A DNA stretch of 64,000 nt, from NCBI GenBank assembly GCA_902786265.1, contig CADACE010000001.1:62001-126000 (forward strand). The letters run 5' to 3'. The stretch's first letter is position 1, and each line of letters opens with the position of its first letter. Source of the DNA: an uncultured Chloroflexota bacterium. GTDB taxonomy: Bacteria; Chloroflexota; Anaerolineae; Anaerolineales; Anaerolineaceae. The notes under the pieces were generated by a model. That model was not told where the DNA came from and did not search any database. It saw only the letters and a program-made list of their open reading frames with translations. The translations under genes were made by a program, and so were the position numbers. Positions 45,368-53,341 of the stretch are shown here, piece by piece.

Positions 45368-45895
45368 TTAATTCCACACTGCCGTACCCCACACGGAGAC
45401 CGGCTCCAAAACACCGCGGGGCAGCCACATATCCGCCTGCGCGGGACCCAGCGGGATATCCTTCAGGTTCCTCGTCGTCAGGTTGATCTCCAGCGTATGC
45501 GCGGATTGGTAGATCGTGTCAATAACGGCATGCTCATCGCAGTAAAGCCCCGAAATGATCCCGGATGCCGTATACAGGATAATATCCGTCAGCTCCAGCA
45601 GAATTTCGTTGACTCTCACGCGGATCTCATCCGGAGAATACGGATACCAGCCCCCATCCGGGCAGAGCACCTCATCCGCGGTCAGGACCGTGAACCACAG
45701 GTGGCGAACGGTCTTCGGTTTCCCATCCCGGGAGACGTCTTCACCCTCCGGCCAATAGGTTTCAAAATGGATCCGGACCCGCGGCCCGATTGCGTCGGAT
45801 TGGATGCGATAGCAAACCAGCGGGATCGGGTCATGTTTATAGTGGGTGAGGATCACATCGCAATTCTCACCCGGGATCCACACTTCACTGTTCAC
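45368..45895 (-). CDS. Uncharacterised protein of the phage cassette
   Basis: 175 residues with no signal peptide or membrane segment. It is rich in Asp, Trp and Tyr, with a conserved-looking EVWIPGENCDVILTHYKHDP start. I do not recognise a family. Its start overlaps the stop codon of the portal gene by 4 bp (ATGA), so it is translationally coupled to it. Position after a portal gene suggests a virion connector, tail or decoration protein, but this is inference. Confidence 0.65.
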   Translation of the reverse strand: MNSEVWIPGENCDVILTHYKHDPIPLVCYRIQSDAIGPRVRIHFETYWPEGEDVSRDGKPKTVRHLWFTVLTADEVLCPDGGWYPYSPDEIRVRVNEILLELTDIILYTASGIISGLYCDEHAVIDTIYQSAHTLEINLTTRNLKDIPLGPAQADMWLPRGVLEPVSVWGTAVWN

Positions 45896-47073
45896 GACGC
45901 CTTCTCCACTTCCTTTACAATTCCGCCCTCGCTCATACCGGGAGCGGCAATGTCATCTCCATAGACATGGATCTCGGCATTTTTATCGATATTCCGGCGT
46001 ACCAATGCCGCACGGGCAAGTACGTGACGAAGAACGGTTTCCGTGATCCACATCAGCAGCTGCTGGCGCTGGCGGAAATTCCGGCAGGCGCTGTCTTCCA
46101 TACCGCCCGTTTCAGCTTTGGAAGAGCTGCCGGGCTCCGCGAGAAAGCTGACGGGAATACCCGCACCGGCAGCGATCATCTTTTTTATCGACAGTCCGTC
46201 TTCATTCGCCTCATTGCTGTCCAGGTTCGGATGGATCGTCATCCATTCCTCATTCTGTCCTATGACATAGATCGTTCCCGAACGCATCTTTGTTTTATTC
46301 AGCTGCGACTCCCGCCTTTTCCGCATATCTTCGTTCAGGTCAGGAGATTTGACCACATAAATAAAACTGGAACGAAAATGGTTCAGCGTCCAGCGGTCGT
46401 TCAGCCATTCACGATACCGCTTGAGCCAGGGAAGGAGCGGCGCCAGGTCCGGTTCACCCCATTGCCCGCCGACAGGACGATTGATGGTGAAATGCAGCAT
46501 GCATTCTCCTTCTGCCGGTTCCAGCAGGGATGCCGCATAAACGGTTTTTTCTTCCGGGATGGCCATGTTCTGCGGATCACCGCATTCCCTGAGGCGGAAA
46601 TACGCTGCCTGCTCGATATCATTTTCAAAGGGCACGATTTCCTCGATCAACCCCGCGGGGATCGCGCGGACATAGCTCATTCCTCCTTTGTCGGAAGCGA
46701 ACATGATGAACAGGTTGCCTGTGCGGCACAGCTCGTCGCTCCATTCCATCAGCCTGGCATCCATACGGTTCAGCGGATGTTCCCAGAATTCATGCAGAAA
46801 ATCATCCGCCGCGGGAGTATCCGCACGGATCCGGAAGCCGCGTCCGACACTGAACTGTGTCGTGAGGGAAACGATCCTGCGGGCAAGCGGATCATCCCGC
46901 CAGGCGGTCAGGCTTTCTTCAATGACGCTTCGATAATTCGCCTGAGTACGATCCCTGAGCCCGGCATTACGTTCGCCCAATAGAAAGGTGCTGTCCGTCT
47001 CTTCCGGCGTGTAATTTTTCTCACCGGAAAAACGTTTCCGAAAGAAGGAAAACAGATTAAACGATGGTTTCAC
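45892..47073 (-). CDS. Phage portal protein
   Basis: 393 residues. The sequence follows the portal pattern: an N-terminal region with many Arg residues, then DDPLARRIVSLTTQFSVGRG, ELCRTGNLFIMFASD, a loop with VRAIPAGLIEEI, and a helical C-terminal part IKKMIAAGAGIPVSFLAEPG followed by a helix with RNFRQRQQLLMW. Portals form the dodecameric ring through which DNA enters a phage head. No terminase, protease or capsid gene lies beside it. It overlaps the endolysin-type gene by 17 bp and the next gene by 4 bp. Confidence 0.8.
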   Translation of the reverse strand: MKPSFNLFSFFRKRFSGEKNYTPEETDSTFLLGERNAGLRDRTQANYRSVIEESLTAWRDDPLARRIVSLTTQFSVGRGFRIRADTPAADDFLHEFWEHPLNRMDARLMEWSDELCRTGNLFIMFASDKGGMSYVRAIPAGLIEEIVPFENDIEQAAYFRLRECGDPQNMAIPEEKTVYAASLLEPAEGECMLHFTINRPVGGQWGEPDLAPLLPWLKRYREWLNDRWTLNHFRSSFIYVVKSPDLNEDMRKRRESQLNKTKMRSGTIYVIGQNEEWMTIHPNLDSNEANEDGLSIKKMIAAGAGIPVSFLAEPGSSSKAETGGMEDSACRNFRQRQQLLMWITETVLRHVLARAALVRRNIDKNAEIHVYGDDIAAPGMSEGGIVKEVEKAS

Positions 47074-47647
47074 AAAAATCCTCCCCCTGATAGCGGATCG
47101 CGATCCAGCGGTTCCGGCCGATCTTGAGCCAGACAGTTTCCGCGGTTACCTCACCGGAGACCCCGGCGCCCTGATGAAGGCTGTCCACGATCGGATATTC
47201 AGTTCCCGGACCGGACCGCACATAAAGCAGCGGGACACATACACGGCGGTTTCCCGCGTGGGATGGTTCTGCCGGCTGCAGAAGGGTCTGCGGATCGACC
47301 GGATTCCCGTAACGGCGCACCTCAAAATGCAGGTGGGGACCGGTCGAATTCCCGGTGCTCCCGCTGGCACCGATCACCTGCCCTTCCCGGACAGTTTCGC
47401 CAAAGCTTACGTTTATCCGCGACAGATGGGCATAAACCGTACAGAGCCCGCCGTCATGATCCAATATGATATGCGAACCGTAACCTGTAGCCAGATTCGC
47501 GATGCGCGATACTTTTCCGTCCATTGCCGCCAATACCGGCGTGCCCAGATACAAAGCATAGTCAATTCCGGTATGTCCCGCAGGATCGGTGATTTTTTCA
47601 CCAAAGCGCTGCGTCACCGGAAACTCTCCGTCAAAAGGTTTTCTCAT
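47057..47647 (-). CDS. M23 (LytM-type) peptidoglycan peptidase with SH3-like domain
   Basis: 196 residues with no signal peptide. The M23 zinc site is complete: His25 and Asp29 in GHTGIDYA and the HLHFEVR block near residue 105. A C-terminal SH3-like domain (about 130-195, VPLLYVRSGPGTEYP and later WLKIGRNRWIAIRY) would bind the cell wall. Lack of a signal peptide, the upstream holin-like gene and the downstream portal gene suggest a phage endolysin or a virion-associated lysin rather than a housekeeping hydrolase. AAGGAGA precedes the start, and telomere-like repeats abut it upstream. Confidence 0.88.
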   Translation of the reverse strand: MRKPFDGEFPVTQRFGEKITDPAGHTGIDYALYLGTPVLAAMDGKVSRIANLATGYGSHIILDHDGGLCTVYAHLSRINVSFGETVREGQVIGASGSTGNSTGPHLHFEVRRYGNPVDPQTLLQPAEPSHAGNRRVCVPLLYVRSGPGTEYPIVDSLHQGAGVSGEVTAETVWLKIGRNRWIAIRYQGEDFCETIV

Positions 47648-47666
47648 TTCATTCTCCTTGTTTTTT

Positions 47667-47746
47667 TAGGGTATAGGGTATAGGGTATAGGGTATAGGGT
47701 TTAGGGTATAGGGTTTAGGGTATAGGGTTTAGGGGATAGGGAATAG
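47667..47746 (+). repeat. Telomere-like GGGTATA/GGGTTTA microsatellite
   Basis: Eleven G-runs of 3-4, spaced by TATA, TTTA or similar in a 7-nt period, capable of forming G-quadruplexes on the plus strand. It lies just upstream of the endolysin-type gene. Confidence 0.95.
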
Positions 47747-47849
47747 TGACTTTAGTGTCCCATTCGTATTTCAAACTTTTACAAACCCCGCAGCTAATAT
47801 CCTCTAACCTCACTATTCCCTACACGCTATCTCCTATTCTTCCCAATAC

Positions 47850-48142
47850 TCTATACCCTATTGCCTATAGCATATTCCCTACACCCTACACCCTATTCCC
47901 TACACCCTACACCCTATTCCCTACACCCTACACCCTATTCCCTACACCCTATTCCCTATTCCCTACACCCTATTCCCTATTCCCTACACCCTATTCCCTA
48001 CACCCTACACCCTATTCCCTACACCCTACACCCTATTCCCTATTTCCTACACCCTATTCCCTATTCCCTACACCCTATTCCCTATTCCCTACACCCTATT
48101 CCCTACACCCTACACCCTATTCCCTATCCCCTATAACCTACA
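47850..48142 (-). repeat. Large CCCTACA/CCCTATT microsatellite (G-rich on minus strand)
   Basis: About 290 bp built of CCCTACAC and CCCTATTC units of 7-8 nt in irregular order, continuing the motif of 47667-47746 in inverted orientation. It fills most of the 476-bp gap between the holin-like and endolysin-type genes; the intervening 47747-47849 is not coding. Its right end supplies the last three codons and the stop of the holin-like gene. Confidence 0.95.
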
Positions 48143-48399
48143 AACGACTTCAGCAGCGCGAGCAGCGACATCACCGTGCTGCCGCCGGAAGTCACTGAAC
48201 TCCAGAAACGGAACTGGGTGACGCCGGTCGCCACATCCCGCAGCCGGGATTCGTGATCCTCGCAGATCTTTTCAATAGCCTTCATGCGCCGTTCATTCAA
48301 TTCCCGGTTATGCTCCAGTTCCGAACGGATCAGCCGGATCTCCCCGCGTATGGATTCCAGCAGTGTTTTGCAGTCATTCATTTGTTCCTGTTCCATCAT
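48124..48399 (-). CDS. Holin/XhlA-like small membrane protein
   Basis: 91 residues: a charged coiled coil (about 5-60) and a single C-terminal hydrophobic segment (FWSSVTSGGSTVMSLLALLK). This is the layout of XhlA-type haemolysin/holin-associated proteins of phages. The gene opens the minus-strand cassette; the endolysin-type gene follows after a 476-bp microsatellite spacer. The final Tyr-Arg-Gly codons and the stop codon lie inside the microsatellite, so the C-terminus may vary between strains. The start ATG 48399 or the next Met is preceded by AAGGAGAAC. Confidence 0.65.
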   Translation of the reverse strand: MMEQEQMNDCKTLLESIRGEIRLIRSELEHNRELNERRMKAIEKICEDHESRLRDVATGVTQFRFWSSVTSGGSTVMSLLALLKSFVGYRG

Positions 48400-48554
48400 G
48401 TTCTCCTTTATCTATTTTTTATTTTGTTCTAATGAAAAGTGTACACATTTTGAAAAAAAAGAAAACCGGCAATGTTGTCCGTTGACAAAACGAAAAAAAT
48501 ATGGTAAGGAATTAGAACAATGAATGACTCACGTCATGAAACGGGAAAACGCTA

Positions 48555-48583
48555 TTGACAAGCAGGGCGTGTTCCATTAAAAT
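48555..48583 (+). promoter_or_regulatory. Sigma-70 type promoter of rpsU
   Basis: TTGACA (48555-48560) and TAAAAT (48578-48583) with 17 bp between. A second candidate at 48482-48510 has TTGACA, 17 bp and an extended -10 TGGTAAGGA. Confidence 0.8.
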
Positions 48584-48640
48584 AGACCGCGTTTGGGATT
48601 TATGCCCTTTGATTTTACATACACGGGAGGGGGTGAGAAC

Positions 48641-48838
48641 ATGACAAGCGTAGTTTTGAGACCGAATGAGAACCAGGATCAACTGCTCAAGCGTTTCCGC
48701 AAGAAGGTCGTCAAGAGCGGCGTCCTCAGCACTGTCAGACGCAAGCGTTGGTTCGTCTCCAAGAGCGAAACCGATCGTGTAGAACGGAAAAAGACACTGC
48801 GGCGTTTGCGCCGCCATTCAACCGGTCGTCCGGAGTAA
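48641..48838 (+). CDS. rpsU: Ribosomal protein bS21
   Basis: 65 residues, very basic, with the bS21 pattern VVLRPNENQDQLLKRFRKKV and an Arg-rich C-terminal helix. It binds the 30S subunit near the anti-Shine-Dalgarno region. I chose ATG 48641, with GGGAGGGGGTGAG upstream; the longer frame starts inside the leader. infA follows after 41 bp on the same strand, so the two translation proteins probably share a transcript ended by the terminator at 49194. Confidence 0.9.
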   Translation: MTSVVLRPNENQDQLLKRFRKKVVKSGVLSTVRRKRWFVSKSETDRVERKKTLRRLRRHSTGRPE

Positions 48839-48879
48839 TGCCAAGACTCAAGTGACGTCCTCCATTAGGAGCAAAAAAG

Positions 48880-49140
48880 ATGGCTAAAGAAGAAGATAGT
48901 AAGATTAGTGTAGAAGGCACGATCGTAGAAGCGCTGCCGGGTACACAGTTTCGGGTCCGTTTAGACAACGGTCACGAAGTATTGGCTTATCTTTCGGGAA
49001 GAATGAGAAAATTCTACATTCGTATCCTGCTGGGGGATCGCGTCCGTATTGAAATGTCACCGTATGACCTGACGCGCGGACGAATTGTCTATCGCCAGCG
49101 GAAGCCGAACGAAGTCGGCGGCCCGGAAGACTTTATGTAA
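48880..49140 (+). CDS. infA: Translation initiation factor IF-1
   Basis: 86 residues with the single S1-type OB fold of IF-1: [19 protein letters not shown], then [13 protein letters not shown] and [20 protein letters not shown]. It binds the A site of the 30S subunit during initiation. It is about 14 residues longer than E. coli IF-1, mostly from a C-terminal tail ([12 protein letters not shown]). Pairing with rpsU instead of the rpl/rpm operon is unusual; whether this is the only infA of the genome cannot be told. Confidence 0.93.
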   Translation: MAKEEDSKISVEGTIVEALPGTQFRVRLDNGHEVLAYLSGRMRKFYIRILLGDRVRIEMSPYDLTRGRIVYRQRKPNEVGGPEDFM

Positions 49141-49193
49141 AATAAGAAATAAGAAATCGGAAATAAGAAATTTCAAATCAGATTTCTTTCGAA

Positions 49194-49232
49194 AACAAAA
49201 GAACTGCCCGAAAAAGGCAGTTCTTTTGTTTA
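49194..49232 (+). terminator. Terminator of rpsU-infA
   Basis: A perfect 15-bp stem (AACAAAAGAACTGCC and complement) with a 7-nt loop, 53 nt after the infA stop. It is preceded by an AAATAAGAAAT microsatellite (49141-49182). Confidence 0.92.
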
Positions 49233-49288
49233 ATGCTTTCCGGCATTGACATATCTCTTCAGTATCATCCCGGCTGCACTCTGCCGTT

Positions 49289-49317
49289 AAAAAAACCGCG
49301 TTTCCGCGGTTTTTTAT
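49289..49317. terminator. Bidirectional terminator before the SWIM gene
   Basis: AAAAAAACCGCG and CGCGGTTTTTTT form a 12-bp stem around a 4-nt loop, so either strand gives a U-tract. It likely ends the minus-strand SWIM gene. Confidence 0.85.
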
Positions 49318-49346
49318 ATTTCATATTTCTGATTTCTTATTTGAAA

Positions 49347-49592
49347 TCAGTCGTCGTACGCAATGTCAACCATGCCTTCAAGGATGATCTCCAGCGCCAT
49401 CGTATGGCTGCAGCGGCCATGGGTTTTGCAGAACTCACAGTCGCAGTTCCATTTTCCATGGTCATAAGTCACTACATGACCGTTATTTTTCCCATCCATC
49501 GTCACCTGAAATGTATCAAACTGAAAGCGTTCCCTTTCCCCGGCATAAAGCTTCGCCTTTTCAAGTTTATTCACCATCGCGTAATCCATCAA
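49347..49592 (-). CDS. Small SWIM zinc-finger protein
   Basis: 81 residues. The SWIM pattern CxC...CxH is complete in WNCDCEFCKTHGRCSHTMAL, predicting one zinc ion. The preceding strands (FQVTMDGKNNGHVVTYDHG) match the usual beta-hairpin of SWIM domains. Stand-alone SWIM proteins are thought to bind DNA or protein partners; none is evident here. The gap 49593-49951 upstream, shared with glgP, holds only a weak AAACAGCAG/CTGCTGTTT hairpin near 49772 and AT-rich sequence. Confidence 0.75.
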   Translation of the reverse strand: MMDYAMVNKLEKAKLYAGERERFQFDTFQVTMDGKNNGHVVTYDHGKWNCDCEFCKTHGRCSHTMALEIILEGMVDIAYDD

Positions 49593-49951
49593 TTCAGCAC
49601 CTCGATTCTTTTAAAGTCTTCTTACTTCAATATAATGGTAAAGGATAAACCAAAATCCGTCAACTGTATTTCATCAATAAATAAAGCTGATGTTGGTCAG
49701 TAAAACACAAACAGCACGCCCTCAATTTTTCCCTGTAATTTGTGCGTCACGCGGCAGAGATGACAATGCCTAAACAGCAGCCGGATCTGCTGTTTATCAT
49801 AAGAAAATGCAGCAAATTCGTCAACAAATGCTGATATTTGTCACTTTTTGACGGATTAAAATCATTTTTAAAGTAAGATATAAAATAGTTAAATTGTGAA
49901 AAAGTAAGGCTGATTCAACACTGGATCAGGCAAAATAAGGATAAGGAAGAA

Positions 49952-52108
49952 ATGCAAAAGAAAATTTATGAACGAGTCCCTGTTGCGAACCCCGAACTTC
50001 CGGAACGCATCGGCCGACTGAACGAGTTAGCATACAATCTGTGGTGGGCCTGGAATCCAGAAGCACTCTACCTTTACAGAAGATTGAACAAAACCCTGTG
50101 GGATAATGTCCAGCACAATCCGATCATTATGCTGCAGCAGGTTCCTCTGGCGACACTCAAAAAGGCATCAGAAGATCCCGAATACCTGAGATCTTATGAC
50201 AAGCTCATGGCAGATTTCGACGCGTACATGAGCGATACGAACACCTGGTTCAACAAGAATTACCCCAACCACGGAAACAAATCCATTGCCTACCTTTCAT
50301 TTGAATTCGGTCTGCACGAATCCATTCCCGCATACGCGGGCGGTCTGGGCATTCTTGCCGGTGACCATCTGAAAGAATCCAGCGACATGGGTCTGCCCCT
50401 GAACGCCATCGGTTTCATCTATAACCAGGGTTATTTCGTTCAGAAGATCAGCGAAGACGGCTGGCAGGAAACCTCCAATTTCTATCTGGATTTCCACAAA
50501 CTGCCGATCATCCCGCTGCAGTATGAAGACGGGAGCAAGGTCCTCGTTTCCGTGTCTCTGCCCGGCCGTGACATTTACGCCCAGATCTGGAAGATGCAGG
50601 TCGGACGTATCTCCCTCTATCTGCTCGACACCACCATTCCGGAAAACAGCTCCTATGACCAGCAGCTGACCGCGAAGCTTTACACTGCGGATCTCGAAAC
50701 CAGAATTTCCCAGGAAATTCTGCTCGGTATCGGCGGTGTCCGCGCCATGCGCACACTGGGCATCGATCCGGCTGTATGGCACATGAACGAAGGCCACGCG
50801 GCATTCCTGTCACTGGAACGCTGCCGCGAAATGGTCGAAGCCGGCAAGACTTTTGAAGAAGCTGCAGCCATCGTCCGCAAGAGCGATGTGTTCACCACTC
50901 ACACACCGGTACCGGCCGGCAACGACAAATTCCCCGTCTGGCTCATCGAAAAATACTTTGCTCCGATGTGGCAGAAACTCGGCCTCAGCCGCGATCAGTT
51001 CATCGATCTGGCAAAAGAAGGCACCGAATGGGGCGAACAGTTCACCATGCCGATCCTGGCCCTCAAGCTGTCCGAACACAACAACGGTGTTTCCGCACTG
51101 CACGGTGTCGTTTCCCGCAAAATGTGGCACTTCCTGTGGCCGGAACGCAGCGTTGACGAAGTTCCGATCACATCCATCACCAACGGTGTCCACTCCTTCA
51201 GCTGGCTTTCCCGCCGCATGGGTCTGGTCTTTGATGAATATCTGGGTGAAGACTGGCGTGTAAACCCGGATGACCCGAAGAATTGGGAAAAGGTCGACAG
51301 CATTCCGGATTTCGTCCTTTGGGATGTCCGCCGCCATCAGAAGCGCATGCTCAATAACTACATCACCCGCGCTGCCCGCAAGGCATGGCTGACCGGCAAT
51401 GTCCACCCGGTGCAGATCATCGCCGGCGGTGTTATGCTGGAACCGGATGCACTGACCATCGGTTTCGCCCGCCGCTTCCCGACCTACAAACGCGGCTACC
51501 TGGTCCTGCGCGACTATGAACGCCTGATCCGCCTGCTCAACGACACAGACCGCCCGGTCCAGATCATCTTCTCCGGGAAAGCTCACCCGGCAGATGAACC
51601 GGGCAAGCTGATCGTCCAGCAGCTTTACCGCGCCATCAAAGATCACCGCACCGGCGGCCGCATGGTCTTCCTGGAAGACTACAACATGAATATCGCCCGT
51701 TACCTCGTCCAGGGTGTCGACGTCTGGATGAACACCCCGCGCCGCCCGAACGAAGCTTCCGGTACATCAGGAATGAAGGCCGCCATGAATGGCGCGCTGA
51801 ACTTCTCCGTCCTCGACGGCTGGTGGGCTGAAGGCTACAACGGCATGAACGGCTGGGCTATCGGTACCGAAGCTGAATATGAATCCAATGACGCACAGGA
51901 CGACGCTGACGCGCTGAGCCTCTATGAAACATTGGAAAATGAGATCATCCCGAAGTACTACAACCGCAATGATCCCGCTGCTCCATCCCCGGACTGGATG
52001 CCCATGATGAAGAATGCCATCAAGACCCTTTCCCCGATGTTCTCCACCCGGAGAATGGTCAGCGAATATGTACGGAAGATGTACGTACCGGCAGCTAACA
52101 ACGATTAA
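49952..52108 (+). CDS. glgP: Alpha-glucan (glycogen/maltodextrin) phosphorylase, GT35
   Basis: 718 residues. Releases glucose-1-phosphate from alpha-1,4-glucans with phosphate. The N-terminal RIGRLNELAYNLWWAWNPEA and the pyridoxal-phosphate site EASGTSGMKAAMNGALN (Lys near residue 609) mark the shorter bacterial/archaeal GT35 branch, which lacks the allosteric regions of the animal enzymes. Codons are strongly C-ending, suggesting high expression. AAGGAAGAA precedes the ATG. It is a single gene with its own terminator; no glgB or glgA lies nearby. Confidence 0.94.
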   Translation: MQKKIYERVPVANPELPERIGRLNELAYNLWWAWNPEALYLYRRLNKTLWDNVQHNPIIMLQQVPLATLKKASEDPEYLRSYDKLMADFDAYMSDTNTWFNKNYPNHGNKSIAYLSFEFGLHESIPAYAGGLGILAGDHLKESSDMGLPLNAIGFIYNQGYFVQKISEDGWQETSNFYLDFHKLPIIPLQYEDGSKVLVSVSLPGRDIYAQIWKMQVGRISLYLLDTTIPENSSYDQQLTAKLYTADLETRISQEILLGIGGVRAMRTLGIDPAVWHMNEGHAAFLSLERCREMVEAGKTFEEAAAIVRKSDVFTTHTPVPAGNDKFPVWLIEKYFAPMWQKLGLSRDQFIDLAKEGTEWGEQFTMPILALKLSEHNNGVSALHGVVSRKMWHFLWPERSVDEVPITSITNGVHSFSWLSRRMGLVFDEYLGEDWRVNPDDPKNWEKVDSIPDFVLWDVRRHQKRMLNNYITRAARKAWLTGNVHPVQIIAGGVMLEPDALTIGFARRFPTYKRGYLVLRDYERLIRLLNDTDRPVQIIFSGKAHPADEPGKLIVQQLYRAIKDHRTGGRMVFLEDYNMNIARYLVQGVDVWMNTPRRPNEASGTSGMKAAMNGALNFSVLDGWWAEGYNGMNGWAIGTEAEYESNDAQDDADALSLYETLENEIIPKYYNRNDPAAPSPDWMPMMKNAIKTLSPMFSTRRMVSEYVRKMYVPAANND

Positions 52109-52123
52109 TTTGAAGTAACGCAC

Positions 52124-52157
52124 AGAAAGCCGGGAACAAATCCCGGCTTTCTTCTTT
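52124..52157 (+). terminator. Terminator of glgP
   Basis: AGAAAGCCGGGA pairs with TCCCGGCTTTCT around a 5-nt loop, followed by TCTTT. Confidence 0.9.
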
Positions 52158-52279
52158 AATTAAATAGTGAAGCGCGAGAGGTGAAGGGCCGTATTACTTA
52201 TTCAACAAAAAAAAGCATAAGAAGCCAAATTCAGCGTTCCTTCAATTTTCACTCTTCACCTTTAATGTAAGGAGTATTT

Positions 52280-52819
52280 ATGTCAGAATTATTTGCAACA
52301 TTAACACCCGATATTCTTGTGGGTGGGTTCTTTATTTTCCTGCTGCGGCTGATCGACATGTGTCTCGACACCCTCCGCATGCTGTTTGTTGTACGGGGCC
52401 AGCGCATTATCGTCTGGATCCTCGGCGTCACGACGTCCATCATTTATATAGTCGCCATCTCCAACGTGCTGAGCGGCAAGAATCATCCCTTCACCATACT
52501 CTGTTACGGTGTCGGTTATGCGACCGGCAACGTTTTGGGAATGCGGATCGAGGAAAGACTGGCGATCGGTTTTAAACAGATCAACATCGTTTCCCAAAAC
52601 AAAGGGAGAGAAATCGCGGACACCCTGCGCGAACATGGTTACGGTGTCACCGAACTGGTCGGCAAGGGGATGAACGGAACGGTCGATGTCGTTTCCACCA
52701 GTGTAAAACGCAAACAGGCCAAAGACGTCCGCAAGATCGTATTGGAACTGGATGAAAACGCATTCATCACGGAAGATGATTTCAATCCGGTCAACGCCAG
52801 CGGAACGTGGAGGAAATAA
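52280..52819 (+). CDS. UPF0316 / DUF2179 membrane protein
   Basis: 179 residues. Two or three N-terminal membrane segments (GGFFIFLLRLIDMCLDTL, IIVWILGVTTSIIYIVAI) are followed by a cytoplasmic DUF2179 domain with the typical GREIADTLREHGYGVTEL and a C-terminal FITEDDFNPV. The DUF2179 fold is seen in proteins that may sense a small ligand, but a function is not established. The upstream 52158-52279 contains GTGAAG/TTCAC-like words and a AAGGAG ribosome site. Confidence 0.88.
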   Translation: MSELFATLTPDILVGGFFIFLLRLIDMCLDTLRMLFVVRGQRIIVWILGVTTSIIYIVAISNVLSGKNHPFTILCYGVGYATGNVLGMRIEERLAIGFKQINIVSQNKGREIADTLREHGYGVTELVGKGMNGTVDVVSTSVKRKQAKDVRKIVLELDENAFITEDDFNPVNASGTWRK

Positions 52820-52821
52820 CA

Positions 52822-52922
52822 GGTATAGGGTATAGGGTTTAGGGTATAGGGATTAGGGATTAGGGATTAGGAGCAAGAGGCAAGGGAATAGGGGACAAAG
52901 TGAACAGGCTATAGGATATAGG
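52822..52922 (+). repeat. Telomere-like GGGTATA/GGGATTA microsatellite
   Basis: About ten G-runs with a period of 6-7 nt (GGTATAGGGTATAGGGTTTAGGG is the type; here given by its 7-nt unit), changing gradually to GGGATTA and GAGGCAA. It starts two bases after the DUF2179 stop codon. Confidence 0.9.
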
Positions 52923-52926
52923 TTAT

Positions 52927-53010
52927 TCACTTTTACCTTTCACCTTTCACCTTTTCATCCTTCATCCTTTCACCTTTCACTTTTCACCTTATTCCTCACA
53001 TCCCACCACC
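52927..53010 (+). repeat. TTTCACC microsatellite
   Basis: Units of TTTCACC, TTTTCACC and TTCATCC in irregular order. It follows directly on the G-rich microsatellite. The remaining 53011-53341 of this 522-bp gene-free stretch holds one terminator and AT-rich sequence before nurA. Confidence 0.85.
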
Positions 53011-53043
53011 TGCATCCTGCTAACCACTGACCACTGATAAAAC

Positions 53044-53078
53044 AGCAGGGCGCCTGAACAGGCGCCCTGCTTTTATTT
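53044..53078 (+). terminator. Strong rho-independent terminator
   Basis: AGCAGGGCGCCTG and its complement form a 13-bp stem with a 2-nt gap, followed by TTTATTT. It probably insulates the nurA-herA operon from upstream transcription. Confidence 0.9.
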
Positions 53079-53341
53079 AGGCTCTTTATGAACCAAAGAC
53101 CTTCAACTTACCCCCTCCTGAAAGCCTTGCTTGCCCTTAATATAACACATTTTTAATGTTTTTTTCGTATATATCCCTTAATTGGGCAAAAGGTTATACG
53201 AATTTTATGACATTTGTCATTTTACAATTACTCCGCAGAAATCCTGCCGGAATCAATATTCAAAAAGATTTATTTATTTCCGGAACCTGAAACATACAGC
53301 GCTTGAACACAAGTATAATTAGAAAAAATACCGGAGGACTG

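Noticed and set aside
47850..48142. Possible CRISPR array
   Set aside because: Units are 7-8 nt long with no unique spacers and no cas genes in the window; it is a microsatellite.
47746..48198. Open frames encoding Tyr/Pro/Leu repeat proteins in two plus-strand frames
   Set aside because: They arise only because the CCCTA repeat lacks stop codons; there is no ribosome site and they overlap the minus-strand cassette gene.
49233..49703. Plus-strand open frame opposite the SWIM gene
   Set aside because: It starts in a terminator and runs antisense to a gene with a complete SWIM motif.
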